DNA from: CAYMLL01 sp964390645
GTDB lineage: Bacteria > Planctomycetota > UBA8108
DNA length: 24,044 nt
Direction of reading: 5' to 3'
NCBI GenBank assembly: GCA_964390645.1
Contig: CAYMLL010000090.1
Location: forward strand, 1-24,044
Shown: positions 1-6,736 of the stretch, one piece after another
Numbering within the stretch: the stretch's first letter is position 1
Layout: each line of letters opens with the position of its first letter
Notes under the pieces: model-generated
Database searches by the model: none
Seen by the model: only the letters and a program-made list of their open reading frames with translations
Told to the model about the DNA's origin: nothing
Translations under genes and position numbers: made by a program

Positions 1-69
1 GGGGGGGTGGGGGTGTTGCCGGGGTGTGGGCTTGGGGTGGGCGGTGGGGGGTTTGGGTTGCGCGTACCG
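1..69. repeat. G-rich low-complexity segment
   Basis: The plus strand holds many runs of three to seven G separated by one to seven bases. This could form a G-quadruplex on the plus strand, or a C-rich tail in a transcript reading leftward past the stop codon at 70-72. It lies at the window edge, so its true extent is unknown. No gene is visible in it. Confidence 0.6.
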
Positions 70-1314
70 TTAACCTAGCACCGCGACCGCAGCCTTCTTG
101 GAGCTTCCGTTGGCGCCGTCGGGGCCGTTCTTTCCCGCCCGGGCGACTGTGAGCTCCTGTGCCGTGGCCACGAGCTCCCCGACCTTCTTCTTCTCGCCCA
201 GGATACGCTGAAGCTCCGCCTCGAGCGCGCTCGTCGCCTCGGCGGCGGAGGAGGGGGAGGCCGCCTCGAGCTTGACCGCATGGCGCTCGCAGGCCTCGAT
301 CGATTGCGCCATGTTCTCGACCCAGCTCGCGAGCCGGCGCTTCTGGGCGCCGGTCTTGTAGGGGCCGGGAGGACGACTCGCGAGGCGCTTCTGGCAGCGC
401 GAGTAGCGGGAGTCGAAGTCGATCGCGAGCGTCTCGATCTCTCCGAGGTAGCCGCGGTGGCGACGCGAACGAGTCTCGAGGTCCTCGAAGCGTCGGCGCA
501 GCGCGACGATCTCGCCCTGGACTCCTGCACCGGAGGAGCGCAGTGTCTCGAGCTCGCGGCCGAACTTCTTTGCCTTTTTCAGGAGGTCGTCGGCGGTTCG
601 ACGCAGGGTTGCCGTGTCGACGTTGCTCTCGGTCAGGCGCAGCTCCGTGAGAATGGCGAAGCGCTGCTCGAGCTGCTCTGCGGTCGGCTTGCCGTCGCTC
701 TTCTCCGCGACCGGGCTCGCGGTGTCGGCGCCGGTCCTGCCTGCGGCGTCGGTGCTCGTCGACGAGCTCGGGTCAGGGCGTGGAACCCACTTCTTGCCGG
801 CGCAGTGTCGGCAGATGGTCTTGCCGGTGAAGCGGCAGGTGGGGCAGATACCCGCGTAGAGCACCTTCTTGCACTTGAGCTCGCCGCGGCCGCGACAGGT
901 CGGGCACTTGTAGACACCCGGGCCACCACACTTCGGACACTTGCGGCCACCCGCGCCAAACACGCCCGATCCGTCGCAGTAGCTGCAGAGGATCGAGCCG
1001 GGTTCGGCGTCATTGACGTCGTCCGGATGGTTGCAGACCGTGCAGGGGCGAAGGCCGCTACCGTCACAGCGCGGGCACTCCGTCTGCAGCTTCTTCTTGC
1101 CGTCGCAGCGCGCGCAGGTCGAGCGGCCACGCTCGTCGCAAGCTCCGCAGCGGATCAGATCCTCGTCCTCGGGCGGCTGCTTCTCGGCGGTGGGCGAGGT
1201 CGGTTTCGACTTGTCGACGTCCGCCACCCCCGGGCCCGCGAGCGTCAGGAGACCGCAGAAGGCGAGGCGAGAGCACGTTCGTGCCGTGGTTCCGGAGACT
1301 TGTGCGAAAATCAA
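70..1314 (-). CDS. secreted multi-CxxC zinc-ribbon protein with coiled-coil tail, unknown function
   Basis: I do not recognise a specific family. With a TTG start at 1314 the product is 414 residues. That start has a GGAGAG Shine-Dalgarno seven bases upstream and puts a hydrophobic signal segment (LAFCGLLTLAGPGVA) close to the N-terminus. An ATG at 1410 would give 446 residues with a long non-signal leader. After the signal come about nine CxxC pairs (for example CGAC, CARC, CPRC, CSYC, CPKC, CRHC), several followed by GxG as in the DnaJ central zinc finger, so zinc binding is likely. The second half is rich in Arg, Glu and Leu, looks coiled-coil, and ends in a low-complexity tail. There is no J domain, so it is not DnaJ. 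Its location beside DsbD suggests an extracytoplasmic Cys-rich protein that may need redox care, but that is inference. Confidence 0.7.
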   Translation of the reverse strand: MIFAQVSGTTARTCSRLAFCGLLTLAGPGVADVDKSKPTSPTAEKQPPEDEDLIRCGACDERGRSTCARCDGKKKLQTECPRCDGSGLRPCTVCNHPDDVNDAEPGSILCSYCDGSGVFGAGGRKCPKCGGPGVYKCPTCRGRGELKCKKVLYAGICPTCRFTGKTICRHCAGKKWVPRPDPSSSTSTDAAGRTGADTASPVAEKSDGKPTAEQLEQRFAILTELRLTESNVDTATLRRTADDLLKKAKKFGRELETLRSSGAGVQGEIVALRRRFEDLETRSRRHRGYLGEIETLAIDFDSRYSRCQKRLASRPPGPYKTGAQKRRLASWVENMAQSIEACERHAVKLEAASPSSAAEATSALEAELQRILGEKKKVGELVATAQELTVARAGKNGPDGANGSSKKAAVAVLG

Positions 1315-1658
1315 GGTCCGTCTCTCCGTGGGGATGCTCGGAATCCCGGTTCGCGGCCCCTTGCCGCTCTGCGGCCACGGCACTGCGATGCCCGCCCGCA
1401 CCGTGCTCACGGCGGCGGATCAAGCTCCGGCAACCAGCGCCGGGACGGCTCTCGGGCCGTCGCCACCTCTTTGCTGGCCCGGGACTTACGACGCGTCGGG
1501 AGGCGGAGCAGCGAGACTCGCGAGCCGGACGACCCCGGGATCGCGAACGTGTGGCGATCCGACTCTATCTTAGGATCGGGAGGGAGACGTGACAAGGGAG
1601 CGTGGAGCTCGATATCGGCACGATCTGTGTCGGGCGACTCGGGCCGGCTCCGCCCCGC
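1315..1658. other. 344-base intergenic stretch, nothing convincing
   Basis: This lies between the start of the zinc-ribbon gene and the stop of the DsbD gene, both on the minus strand. Open frames run across it on both strands but have shadow-like Arg/Ser-rich composition and no recognisable domain. I see no strong terminator. A promoter for the zinc-ribbon gene should be here, but I could not pick one with confidence. Confidence 0.5.
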
Positions 1659-3695
1659 TCAGCTCGGGCCGGTCCTCGACTGCTTCTCGAGCCACTCTCC
1701 GAAGGCCCGTCCGCCCGCCTTGTCGGCGCCCTGGAAGACACCGAGGGGCCGATCGGGCCGCTTCGGATCCACGACGGCGTAGATCGGCAGCCCGACGCTC
1801 TTCACGAGCCCCTTCTGGTACTCCTTGAACCGCTTCGCCTTCACCGCGTCGGGCAGATCGGTATGCAGCCGGATCTCGACGAAGCGGTCGAGAGTCTGCG
1901 CGTAGCGTGGGAAGATGGAGCCCTCCATCTTGCGGCAGTTCACTCACACCAGTCCGGTGAAGTTGATGAAGGCGAGCTTCTTCTTCTCGATCGCGGCTGC
2001 GAGCCCTCCGTCGAGGTCGTCCGTGACCTTCGTCCAGACGATCTTCGGCGCGCGGACGTGCCCCCCCCGTTCCCTTCCTCGAGCCTGCGTTGGACTCTCC
2101 TTCGGCGGCGGTGCCAGGGCCGTCGTGAACCCGTCCATCGGCAGTCCGCGGGAGCACTCGTAGAAGTACACCGCCAGGAACAGGACGACGACGCCGAACA
2201 TCATCCGCAGGCCGCTGATGGACTGCGTGCTCTCCGAGCTCAGACGAACCAGGTTCAGGAGGTACAGCGCCGCGACGCCGAGGATCACCGCCCAGCTGAT
2301 GAGGAAGATCTCCTGGGTGATGATGAAGTCCTCCGGCCCGAAGATCGCGAGGTCTGCGTTGGAGAAGAACTTCATCGCCGCAGCGAGCTCGAGGAAGCCG
2401 AGGAAGACTTTCACCGAGTGCATCCACTCCCCTGACCTGGGCAAGGACTGCACCTTCGCGGGGAACAGCGCCAGGAAGACGAAGGGCAAGGCCATCGTCG
2501 TGCCGAAGGCGGTCATGGCGATGACGATTCGACCGACCGAGGCGCTCTCGTCGTTGGTGACGACGACCAGCAGCGAGCCGAGCACCGGAGCCGTGCAGGT
2601 GAACGAGGTGATCACCAGCGTCGCCCCGAGCAGGAAGACGCCAAGGAGTCCCGATGACCCCGTCGAGGCCTTGCCGCCGAGGTTCGTCAGCGCTGTCGGC
2701 AGGCGCAGGGTGAAGATGTCGAAGAAGCTCAACGCGAAGACCAGGAAGGCGAGGCCGAAGACGAGGTTCACCGGCCAGCTCGCCGCGAAGACGAGAATCG
2801 GGGCGCCGACGAAGACACCCACGAGGATGAACGCGACGACGATGCCGACCCCGTAGAGGAGCGCGAGCGGCAGCACCGATCCGTTGCGGAGCTCTGCCTG
2901 CTTCGTGAAGTAGGAGATCGTGAGCGGGATCATCGGATACGTGCACGGCATCACCAGAGCGAAGAGGCCGCCGCCGATCATCAACACGATCAGCCTCCAG
3001 AGCGTGGCACCGCCGATCGGATCGTCCAGCTCGACATCGGAGGCCGGCTCGACGTCCTTCGCGGCGTCGGCGCCCTTCGCGTTGGTAAGGTCTGTCGACG
3101 TCGTTTCCGGTCGCTCGGGATCGCTCGCGACGGCCTCGGAGATCGTCAGCAAGGTCTTCAACGGCACGGTTGCCGGCGGGTCGCAGGTGCCGGTCTCGGA
3201 GTCCTCGCAGGTCATGTAGCGAATCTCCACCGCGAGCTCGCGCGGGCCTGGCTTCGCTTCGGCCTTGGCGCGCAGGGAGTAGCGGATCTCGCCGCTGCCC
3301 AGGATGACGCGGTGGATCTCCGGGCGGGACGTGCCGACGTCGACGCTCTTCTCCTTCGGATCCGGGATTCGAGGATCGCCGACGATCTCGACGTCTCCGT
3401 CCGGAACTGTCAGCGACATCGGCACGCCGAGCCCCTCCGGGCTCTCGTGGTCCGGGGAGTACATGTACCAGTTCCTGGCGATCTCGTACTTGACGACGAG
3501 GTCGAAGAGCTCGCCGCGGACCGTCTCGGTGGCGTCGACGGAGATTTCGAACTTGCCGTGCCCGCCGCCCTGGCCGAAGGCGTCTGCGGGCGTGACGACG
3601 CCGGGCAGCTCGAACTGGGCAACGGCGCTCGCCGCGCAGAGGACGGTGAGCGCCGGCGTCAACAGGCGGGGAACGACGGTCGTGCGCGGGTGCAT
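1659..3695 (-). CDS. dsbD: DsbD-type thiol:disulfide interchange protein, predicted selenoprotein (in-frame TGA = Sec584)
   Basis: It should carry electrons from cytoplasmic thioredoxin across the inner membrane to periplasmic thiol proteins. Read through TGA 1946-1944 it is 678 residues in the usual three DsbD parts. Residues 1-26 are a signal peptide. An N-terminal immunoglobulin-like domain carries C163/C171. A membrane domain (about 230-515) carries the paired cysteines C251 (MPCTYP) and C367 (FTCTAP). A C-terminal thioredoxin domain reads FTGLV-U-VNCRKME, then a cis-Pro loop GLPIYAVVDP. U584 aligns with the first Cys of the DsbD CxxC (E. coli WCVAC), and C587 is the second. Translation resumes in the same frame after the TGA with intact domain sequence, and a SECIS-like hairpin follows. 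I chose ATG 3695 because it begins the signal peptide and lies downstream of the TACAAT box. An annotator using standard stops would split it into 3842/3695-1944 and a 94-residue orphan. Confidence 0.88.
1912..1931 (-). promoter_or_regulatory. bacterial SECIS-like hairpin
   Basis: On the transcript, AAGAUGGA pairs perfectly over 8 bp with UCCAUCUU around a GGGC loop. The stem starts 13 bases after the UGA and the first loop G is the 21st base after it. Bacterial SelB-binding hairpins have a small apical loop with G in the first two positions, placed roughly 16-37 bases after the UGA, so spacing and loop both fit. No folding program was run. Confidence 0.8.
1944..1946 (-). other. predicted selenocysteine codon (TGA) in dsbD
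   Basis: This is the only in-frame stop between the start and the TGA at 1659. It sits exactly at the resolving CxxC position, giving U-V-N-C. The flanks (FINFTG before, NCRKMEG after) are the normal DsbD thioredoxin-domain context, so the stop replaces a single catalytic Cys rather than ending the protein. Confidence 0.85.
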
Positions 3696-3721
3696 CGCAG
3701 TGTGGCTCCGTGGGCCTCCGG

Positions 3722-3737
3722 GCCTCCTGGAGGAGGC
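3722..3737 (-). promoter_or_regulatory. 5' leader hairpin of dsbD
   Basis: GCCTCC and GGAGGC form a 6-bp stem around a 4-base loop, 26 bases upstream of the dsbD ATG and downstream of the putative -10 box. The 3' arm looks like a Shine-Dalgarno sequence but is too far from the start to be used directly. A regulatory role is possible but unproven. Confidence 0.35.
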
Positions 3738-3768
3738 GTTCTCACCTTGACAACGGGCGAGGCTGGCC

Positions 3769-3774
3769 ATTGTA
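3769..3774 (-). promoter_or_regulatory. candidate -10 box of dsbD
   Basis: TACAAT (5 of 6 to consensus) on the minus strand would start transcription near 3762. That leaves a leader of about 65 bases before ATG 3695 and rules out the upstream ATGs at 3842 and 3770. No good -35 is seen at 16-18 bases. Confidence 0.4.
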
Positions 3775-3916
3775 GAGGGAACGCCGTGACTTTCCACCTC
3801 CCGGGGATCAAAACCCTGTCTTGGAGAAGGACTTAGGGGCATGCAGAGGGGCGTGGATCGTGGGAACTCCCCGGCGCGTCGAGCGAGGCGCCGCTGTCGG
3901 CGATCGGTGGCAGGCG

Positions 3917-4336
3917 TCAGGCCTCACAGCTCGCGAGCCGGCGGTCGACGGCCCGTCGGCACAGGCGCAGTGCCGAGTCGAGATCGGGGGCGAAGTTGCT
4001 CGAGCTGTCGTGCAGCATACGGTACGCGCTCATCGTCTGGATCATCGACGTCAGCGAGCCGACGTGGTAGCGTACGACGCTCACCAGACGCTCTCGAAGC
4101 CTTCCGAACTCCTCTCCGCGGTAGAACCCGGTCATCTCCTCGGGGCCGTACTCGCCGCTCCACGAGAGGTTCTGGAAGCTCGAGATCAGCGCGAAGCGCT
4201 CCTCGGGCAGCTCGTGCAGCGCGCAGGCCTCGGCCTCGTGCAGCGCCCGCGTCAGCAGTGTCGGCTGTGGGTAGGAGAGATGGACGATCGCCAGCTCCCG
4301 GTAACGCTCGAGAACCCGGATCTCTGCGGTCGACAT
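3917..4336 (-). CDS. hypothetical protein, 139 residues
   Basis: Not recognised. I chose ATG 4336 because AGGAGG lies five bases upstream; upstream in-frame ATGs at 4354 and 4420 lack such a site. The protein is mostly predicted helix, with no signal peptide and no membrane segment. It has regular heptad-like Leu/Arg/Ala stretches near the N-terminus (EIRVLERYRELAIVH) and a C-terminal helix rich in Arg and Leu. A central aromatic patch (SSFQNLSWSGEYG) is distinctive. Three cysteines are scattered, not in CxxC form. It lies upstream of dsbD on the same strand with a 221-base gap, so they need not share a transcript. It is divergent from the thioredoxin operon. Confidence 0.7.
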   Translation of the reverse strand: MSTAEIRVLERYRELAIVHLSYPQPTLLTRALHEAEACALHELPEERFALISSFQNLSWSGEYGPEEMTGFYRGEEFGRLRERLVSVVRYHVGSLTSMIQTMSAYRMLHDSSSNFAPDLDSALRLCRRAVDRRLASCEA

Positions 4337-4482
4337 GCGGACCTCCTGTGTCATGGCTCCGATGGTGGGGTATCGGCCGCGTCGAGCGCCTCTCTTCAGC
4401 GTCGATCCGGGACCGCTCACCGGTATGTGCGCAGCGTCGCGAAAATCGTCGACAGGCTCTCTTCTCCGGCGCCGAGGGTCGT

Positions 4483-4488
4483 TATAAT
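4483..4488 (+). promoter_or_regulatory. -10 box (TATAAT) of the trx-iscU-tyrS-cysS-like operon
   Basis: This is a perfect TATAAT in otherwise GC-rich DNA, 70 bases upstream of the thioredoxin start. The hexamer 17 bases upstream (TCTTCT) is a poor -35. A TCGACA lies 28 bases upstream, too far to pair. No other promoter is evident before the operon. Confidence 0.6.
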
Positions 4489-4557
4489 CTCGCTCTTGGA
4501 GCCGGCGAGCAGCCTGTCTGCCCGCCTCGACAGCCCGGACCTGAAGGAGGGATTCCC

Positions 4558-4875
4558 TTGGCCATCGAATTCAACGACACGAACTTCCAGTCGGAGGTTC
4601 TCGCGTCCGAGGCGCTCGTGGTCGTCGACTTTGGCGCCACCTGGTGCCAGCCCTGCAAGATGCTCGCTCCGATTATCGACGAGCTCGCGGAGCAGTACGA
4701 CGGCAAGGTGAAGATCGGCAAGGCCGATATCGACGAGGCGCAGGAGACCGCGGCCAAGTTCGGCATCATGTCGGTGCCGACCGTGATGTATTTCAAGGGC
4801 GGCGAGGTCGTTGATACTGATGTCGGCGTCAACGCGAAGGCCGTCTATCAGAAGAAGATCGACGCCCTGATCTGA
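4558..4875 (+). CDS. trxA: thioredoxin
   Basis: A 105-residue cytoplasmic thiol:disulfide oxidoreductase, the usual size for a single-domain thioredoxin. The start is TTG 4558, with GGAGG seven bases upstream. The active site is WCQPC (29-33) with Gln where the classical WCGPC has Gly. The buried Asp (VVVDFGATWC) and the cis-Pro loop (SVPTVMYF) are present, so it should be active. The Gln may shift its redox potential. It heads a plus-strand operon; the next gene starts 10 bases after its stop. A thioredoxin is the expected cytoplasmic electron donor for the DsbD encoded nearby on the other strand, but other thioredoxins probably exist in the genome. Confidence 0.95.
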   Translation: MAIEFNDTNFQSEVLASEALVVVDFGATWCQPCKMLAPIIDELAEQYDGKVKIGKADIDEAQETAAKFGIMSVPTVMYFKGGEVVDTDVGVNAKAVYQKKIDALI

Positions 4876-4885
4876 GCGTTCTTTC

Positions 4886-5236
4886 ATGAGCGCGCTCGAC
4901 GAGCACTTTCGGAGTCCCCGCAACGCCGGCGTCCTCGACGATGCCGATCTGCGCGTCGAGGTCGACAATCCGGTCTGCGGCGACGTGCTACGCCTGACGC
5001 TGCGTCGCGCCGCGGACGGCTCGATCGAGGACGTTCGCTTCCAGGCCTACGGCTGTCCGGCGGCGGTCGCCGTGGGGTCGCTCTTGACGGAGTTGCTGCG
5101 AGGGAAATCGCGAGACGCGCTCGCCGAGATCGACAGGGACGTGGTCGACCGAGCGCTCGGCGGCCTCTCGAGCGAGAAAGCTCACGCGGCCGTGCTGGCG
5201 CAGGACGCGGTGGCGCGGCTGCGTGCCGGATGGTGA
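4886..5236 (+). CDS. IscU/NifU-N-like Fe-S scaffold protein lacking the third Cys
   Basis: 116 residues, the size of IscU. Family hallmarks are the N-terminal HFRSPRNAGVL, NPVCGD (C31 and D33) and YGCPAAVA (C57), followed by LTELLRGK. In IscU the third cluster ligand sits in a KxHC motif. Here it reads K98-A-H-A101, so that Cys is Ala. Scaffolds normally need three Cys plus Asp or His, so either an alternative ligand is used or the protein no longer builds clusters in the usual way. There is no clear Shine-Dalgarno and it starts 10 bases after trxA, suggesting translational coupling. Its TGA stop overlaps a GTG (GTGA at 5233-5236), which is the first link of the tandem array that follows. Confidence 0.85.
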   Translation: MSALDEHFRSPRNAGVLDDADLRVEVDNPVCGDVLRLTLRRAADGSIEDVRFQAYGCPAAVAVGSLLTELLRGKSRDALAEIDRDVVDRALGGLSSEKAHAAVLAQDAVARLRAGW

Positions 5237-5429
5237 CGAGATCGTGGTGACGAGACCGTGGTGACGAGACCGTGGTGACGAGACCGNNNNNNNNNNNNNN
5301 NNNNNNNNNNNNNNNNNNNNNNNNNNNNNNNNNNNNNNNNNNNNNNNNNNNNNNNNNNNNNNNNNNNNNNNNNNNNNNNNNNNNNNCGTGGTGACGAGAC
5401 CGTGGTGACGAGACCGTGGTGACGAGACC
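5230..5429 (+). repeat. 14-bp tandem array forming GTGA-linked mini-ORFs, with internal gap
   Basis: The unit is GTGGTGACGAGACC. Four units precede the N run (the first has two changes) and three follow it; the true copy number is hidden by the gap. Reading from each GTG gives GTG ACG AGA CCG TGG TGA (five codons and stop), whose TGA overlaps the next GTG. The first GTGA is the stop of the IscU-like gene. The last unit reads MTRPAEEGDSP and stops at TGA 5452-5454, which overlaps the tyrS GTG at 5451. An unbroken stop-start chain therefore joins the two genes. Confidence 0.9.
5287..5386. other. assembly gap, 100 N
   Basis: Exactly 100 N flanked on both sides by the same 14-bp repeat. This is a scaffolding placeholder rather than a measured length, caused by the array being longer than the assembler could resolve. 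Confidence 0.95.
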
Positions 5430-5450
5430 GGCGGAAGAGGGCGACAGCCC

Positions 5451-6716
5451 GTGAGCGGTTTTCTCACGACCTTGCGCGAGCGCGGGTTCATCCAGGACAC
5501 GACCGACGACGAGGCGCTCGAGAGGCTCTTCGCAGCGGAGGGTGACTCTCCGGTGGCGGCCTACATCGGCTTCGATCCGTCGGCGAGCAGCCTCCACGTC
5601 GGAAGCCTCGTGCAGATCATGCTCCTTGTTCACCTCCAGCGCAGCGGCCATCGTCCGCTGGCCTTGGTCGGAGGCGGCACGGGACGCGTCGGTGATCCGA
5701 GCGGCAAGTCGGAGCTGCGCAAGGTGCTCAGCGAGGATGCGGTCGACGGAAACCTCGCCGGTCTGCGCAGGCAGCTGTCGCGCTTCATCGACTTCGCTCC
5801 TGCGAAGGAGGATGCCTCGTCCGGCTCGCAGGGCTTGATCGTCGACAACGCGGACTGGCTGCTCGGCCTCAACTACGTCGACTTCCTGCGGGAGATCGGT
5901 CGCTTCTTCAGTGTCAACCGCATGTTGACGGCGGAGAGCGTCAAGCTACGGCTCGAGTCCGACAGCGGTCTGTCGTTTCTCGAGTTCAACTACAGCATCC
6001 TGCAGGCTTACGACTTTCTCGTCCTGCAGCAGCGTTACGGTTGCGCTGTGCAGATGGGGGGATCCGACCAGTGGGGGAACATCGTCGCCGGCATCGACCT
6101 GATCCGTCGCGTCGAGGGCCGGCCGGCGTACGGGATCACGACGCCGTTGATCACGACCGCGAGCGGCGGCAAGATGGGCAAGACCGAGAAGGGCGCGGTC
6201 TGGCTCGATGCCGCGCGTACGACACCGTACGAGTACTACCAGTTCTGGATCAACACGGACGATCGCGACGTCGGCCGCTTCCTGCGTCTCTTCACGTTGC
6301 TGCCCATCGACAAGATCGGCGCGCTCGAGAACCTCGAGGGTGCCGATCTCCGTCGGGCCAAGGAGGCTCTGGCGCTGGCCGCGACCGCGCTCTGTCACGG
6401 AGAGGACGAGGCCGCGAAGGCGAAGGACGCTGCTCGGGAGCTCTTCGGCGGCAGTGCCGGGGCAGGTGGCTCGGTGCCGACTCACGCGCTGGCGGCCGGT
6501 ACGCTCGAGCCGGGATTTGCGGCGACGCAGCTCTTCGTCGACTGTGGACTCTGCGAATCGAAGGGTGCGGCGCGTCGGCTGGCGCGTCAGGGCGGTCTCT
6601 ACGTCAACGACGAGAAGATTGCCGAGGACAGGAAGCTGACCCCGGGTGACGTCAGGGAAGGCGTTATTCTCCTGCGTGCCGGAAAGAAGAAGCACCGGCG
6701 TATCGAGGTCGAGTAA
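5451..6716 (+). CDS. tyrS: tyrosyl-tRNA synthetase
   Basis: It charges tRNA-Tyr with tyrosine in the cytoplasm. It is 421 residues, normal for bacterial TyrRS. The class I HIGH motif is HVGS (49-52). The tyrosine-binding and dimer regions are intact (GGGTGRVGDPSGK, QMGGSDQWGNI). The KMSKS loop is KMGKT (241-245), like the KFGKT form in E. coli TyrRS. An S4 RNA-binding domain closes the protein (about 355-420, with SKGAARRLARQGGLYVNDEK). The start is GTG 5451, with GGAAGAGGG about nine bases upstream. This GTG also overlaps the stop of the last mini-ORF of the upstream array. The next gene follows 20 bases after its TAA. Nothing suggests loss of function. Confidence 0.97.
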   Translation: MSGFLTTLRERGFIQDTTDDEALERLFAAEGDSPVAAYIGFDPSASSLHVGSLVQIMLLVHLQRSGHRPLALVGGGTGRVGDPSGKSELRKVLSEDAVDGNLAGLRRQLSRFIDFAPAKEDASSGSQGLIVDNADWLLGLNYVDFLREIGRFFSVNRMLTAESVKLRLESDSGLSFLEFNYSILQAYDFLVLQQRYGCAVQMGGSDQWGNIVAGIDLIRRVEGRPAYGITTPLITTASGGKMGKTEKGAVWLDAARTTPYEYYQFWINTDDRDVGRFLRLFTLLPIDKIGALENLEGADLRRAKEALALAATALCHGEDEAAKAKDAARELFGGSAGAGGSVPTHALAAGTLEPGFAATQLFVDCGLCESKGAARRLARQGGLYVNDEKIAEDRKLTPGDVREGVILLRAGKKKHRRIEVE

Positions 6717-6736
6717 GGAGGGGACGGAGCCGACAG

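Noticed and set aside
280..1782. Long plus-strand open frame of 500 codons
   Set aside because: It lies antisense to the zinc-ribbon gene, has Arg/Ala/Leu-rich shadow composition, no domain and no ribosome site. The opposite strand has signal peptide and CxxC motifs.
1944..1946. A nonsense mutation making dsbD a pseudogene
   Set aside because: The stop falls exactly on the catalytic Cys codon, frame and domain sequence are intact on both sides, and a well-placed SECIS-like hairpin follows. Random nonsense would not be expected to satisfy all three.
3696..3842. ATG 3842 or 3770 as the dsbD start
   Set aside because: Both lie upstream of, or at, the predicted transcription start and would place about 49 or 25 non-signal residues ahead of a clear signal peptide beginning at ATG 3695.
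5230..5429. CRISPR array
   Set aside because: The units are directly adjacent with no spacers and no cas genes nearby.
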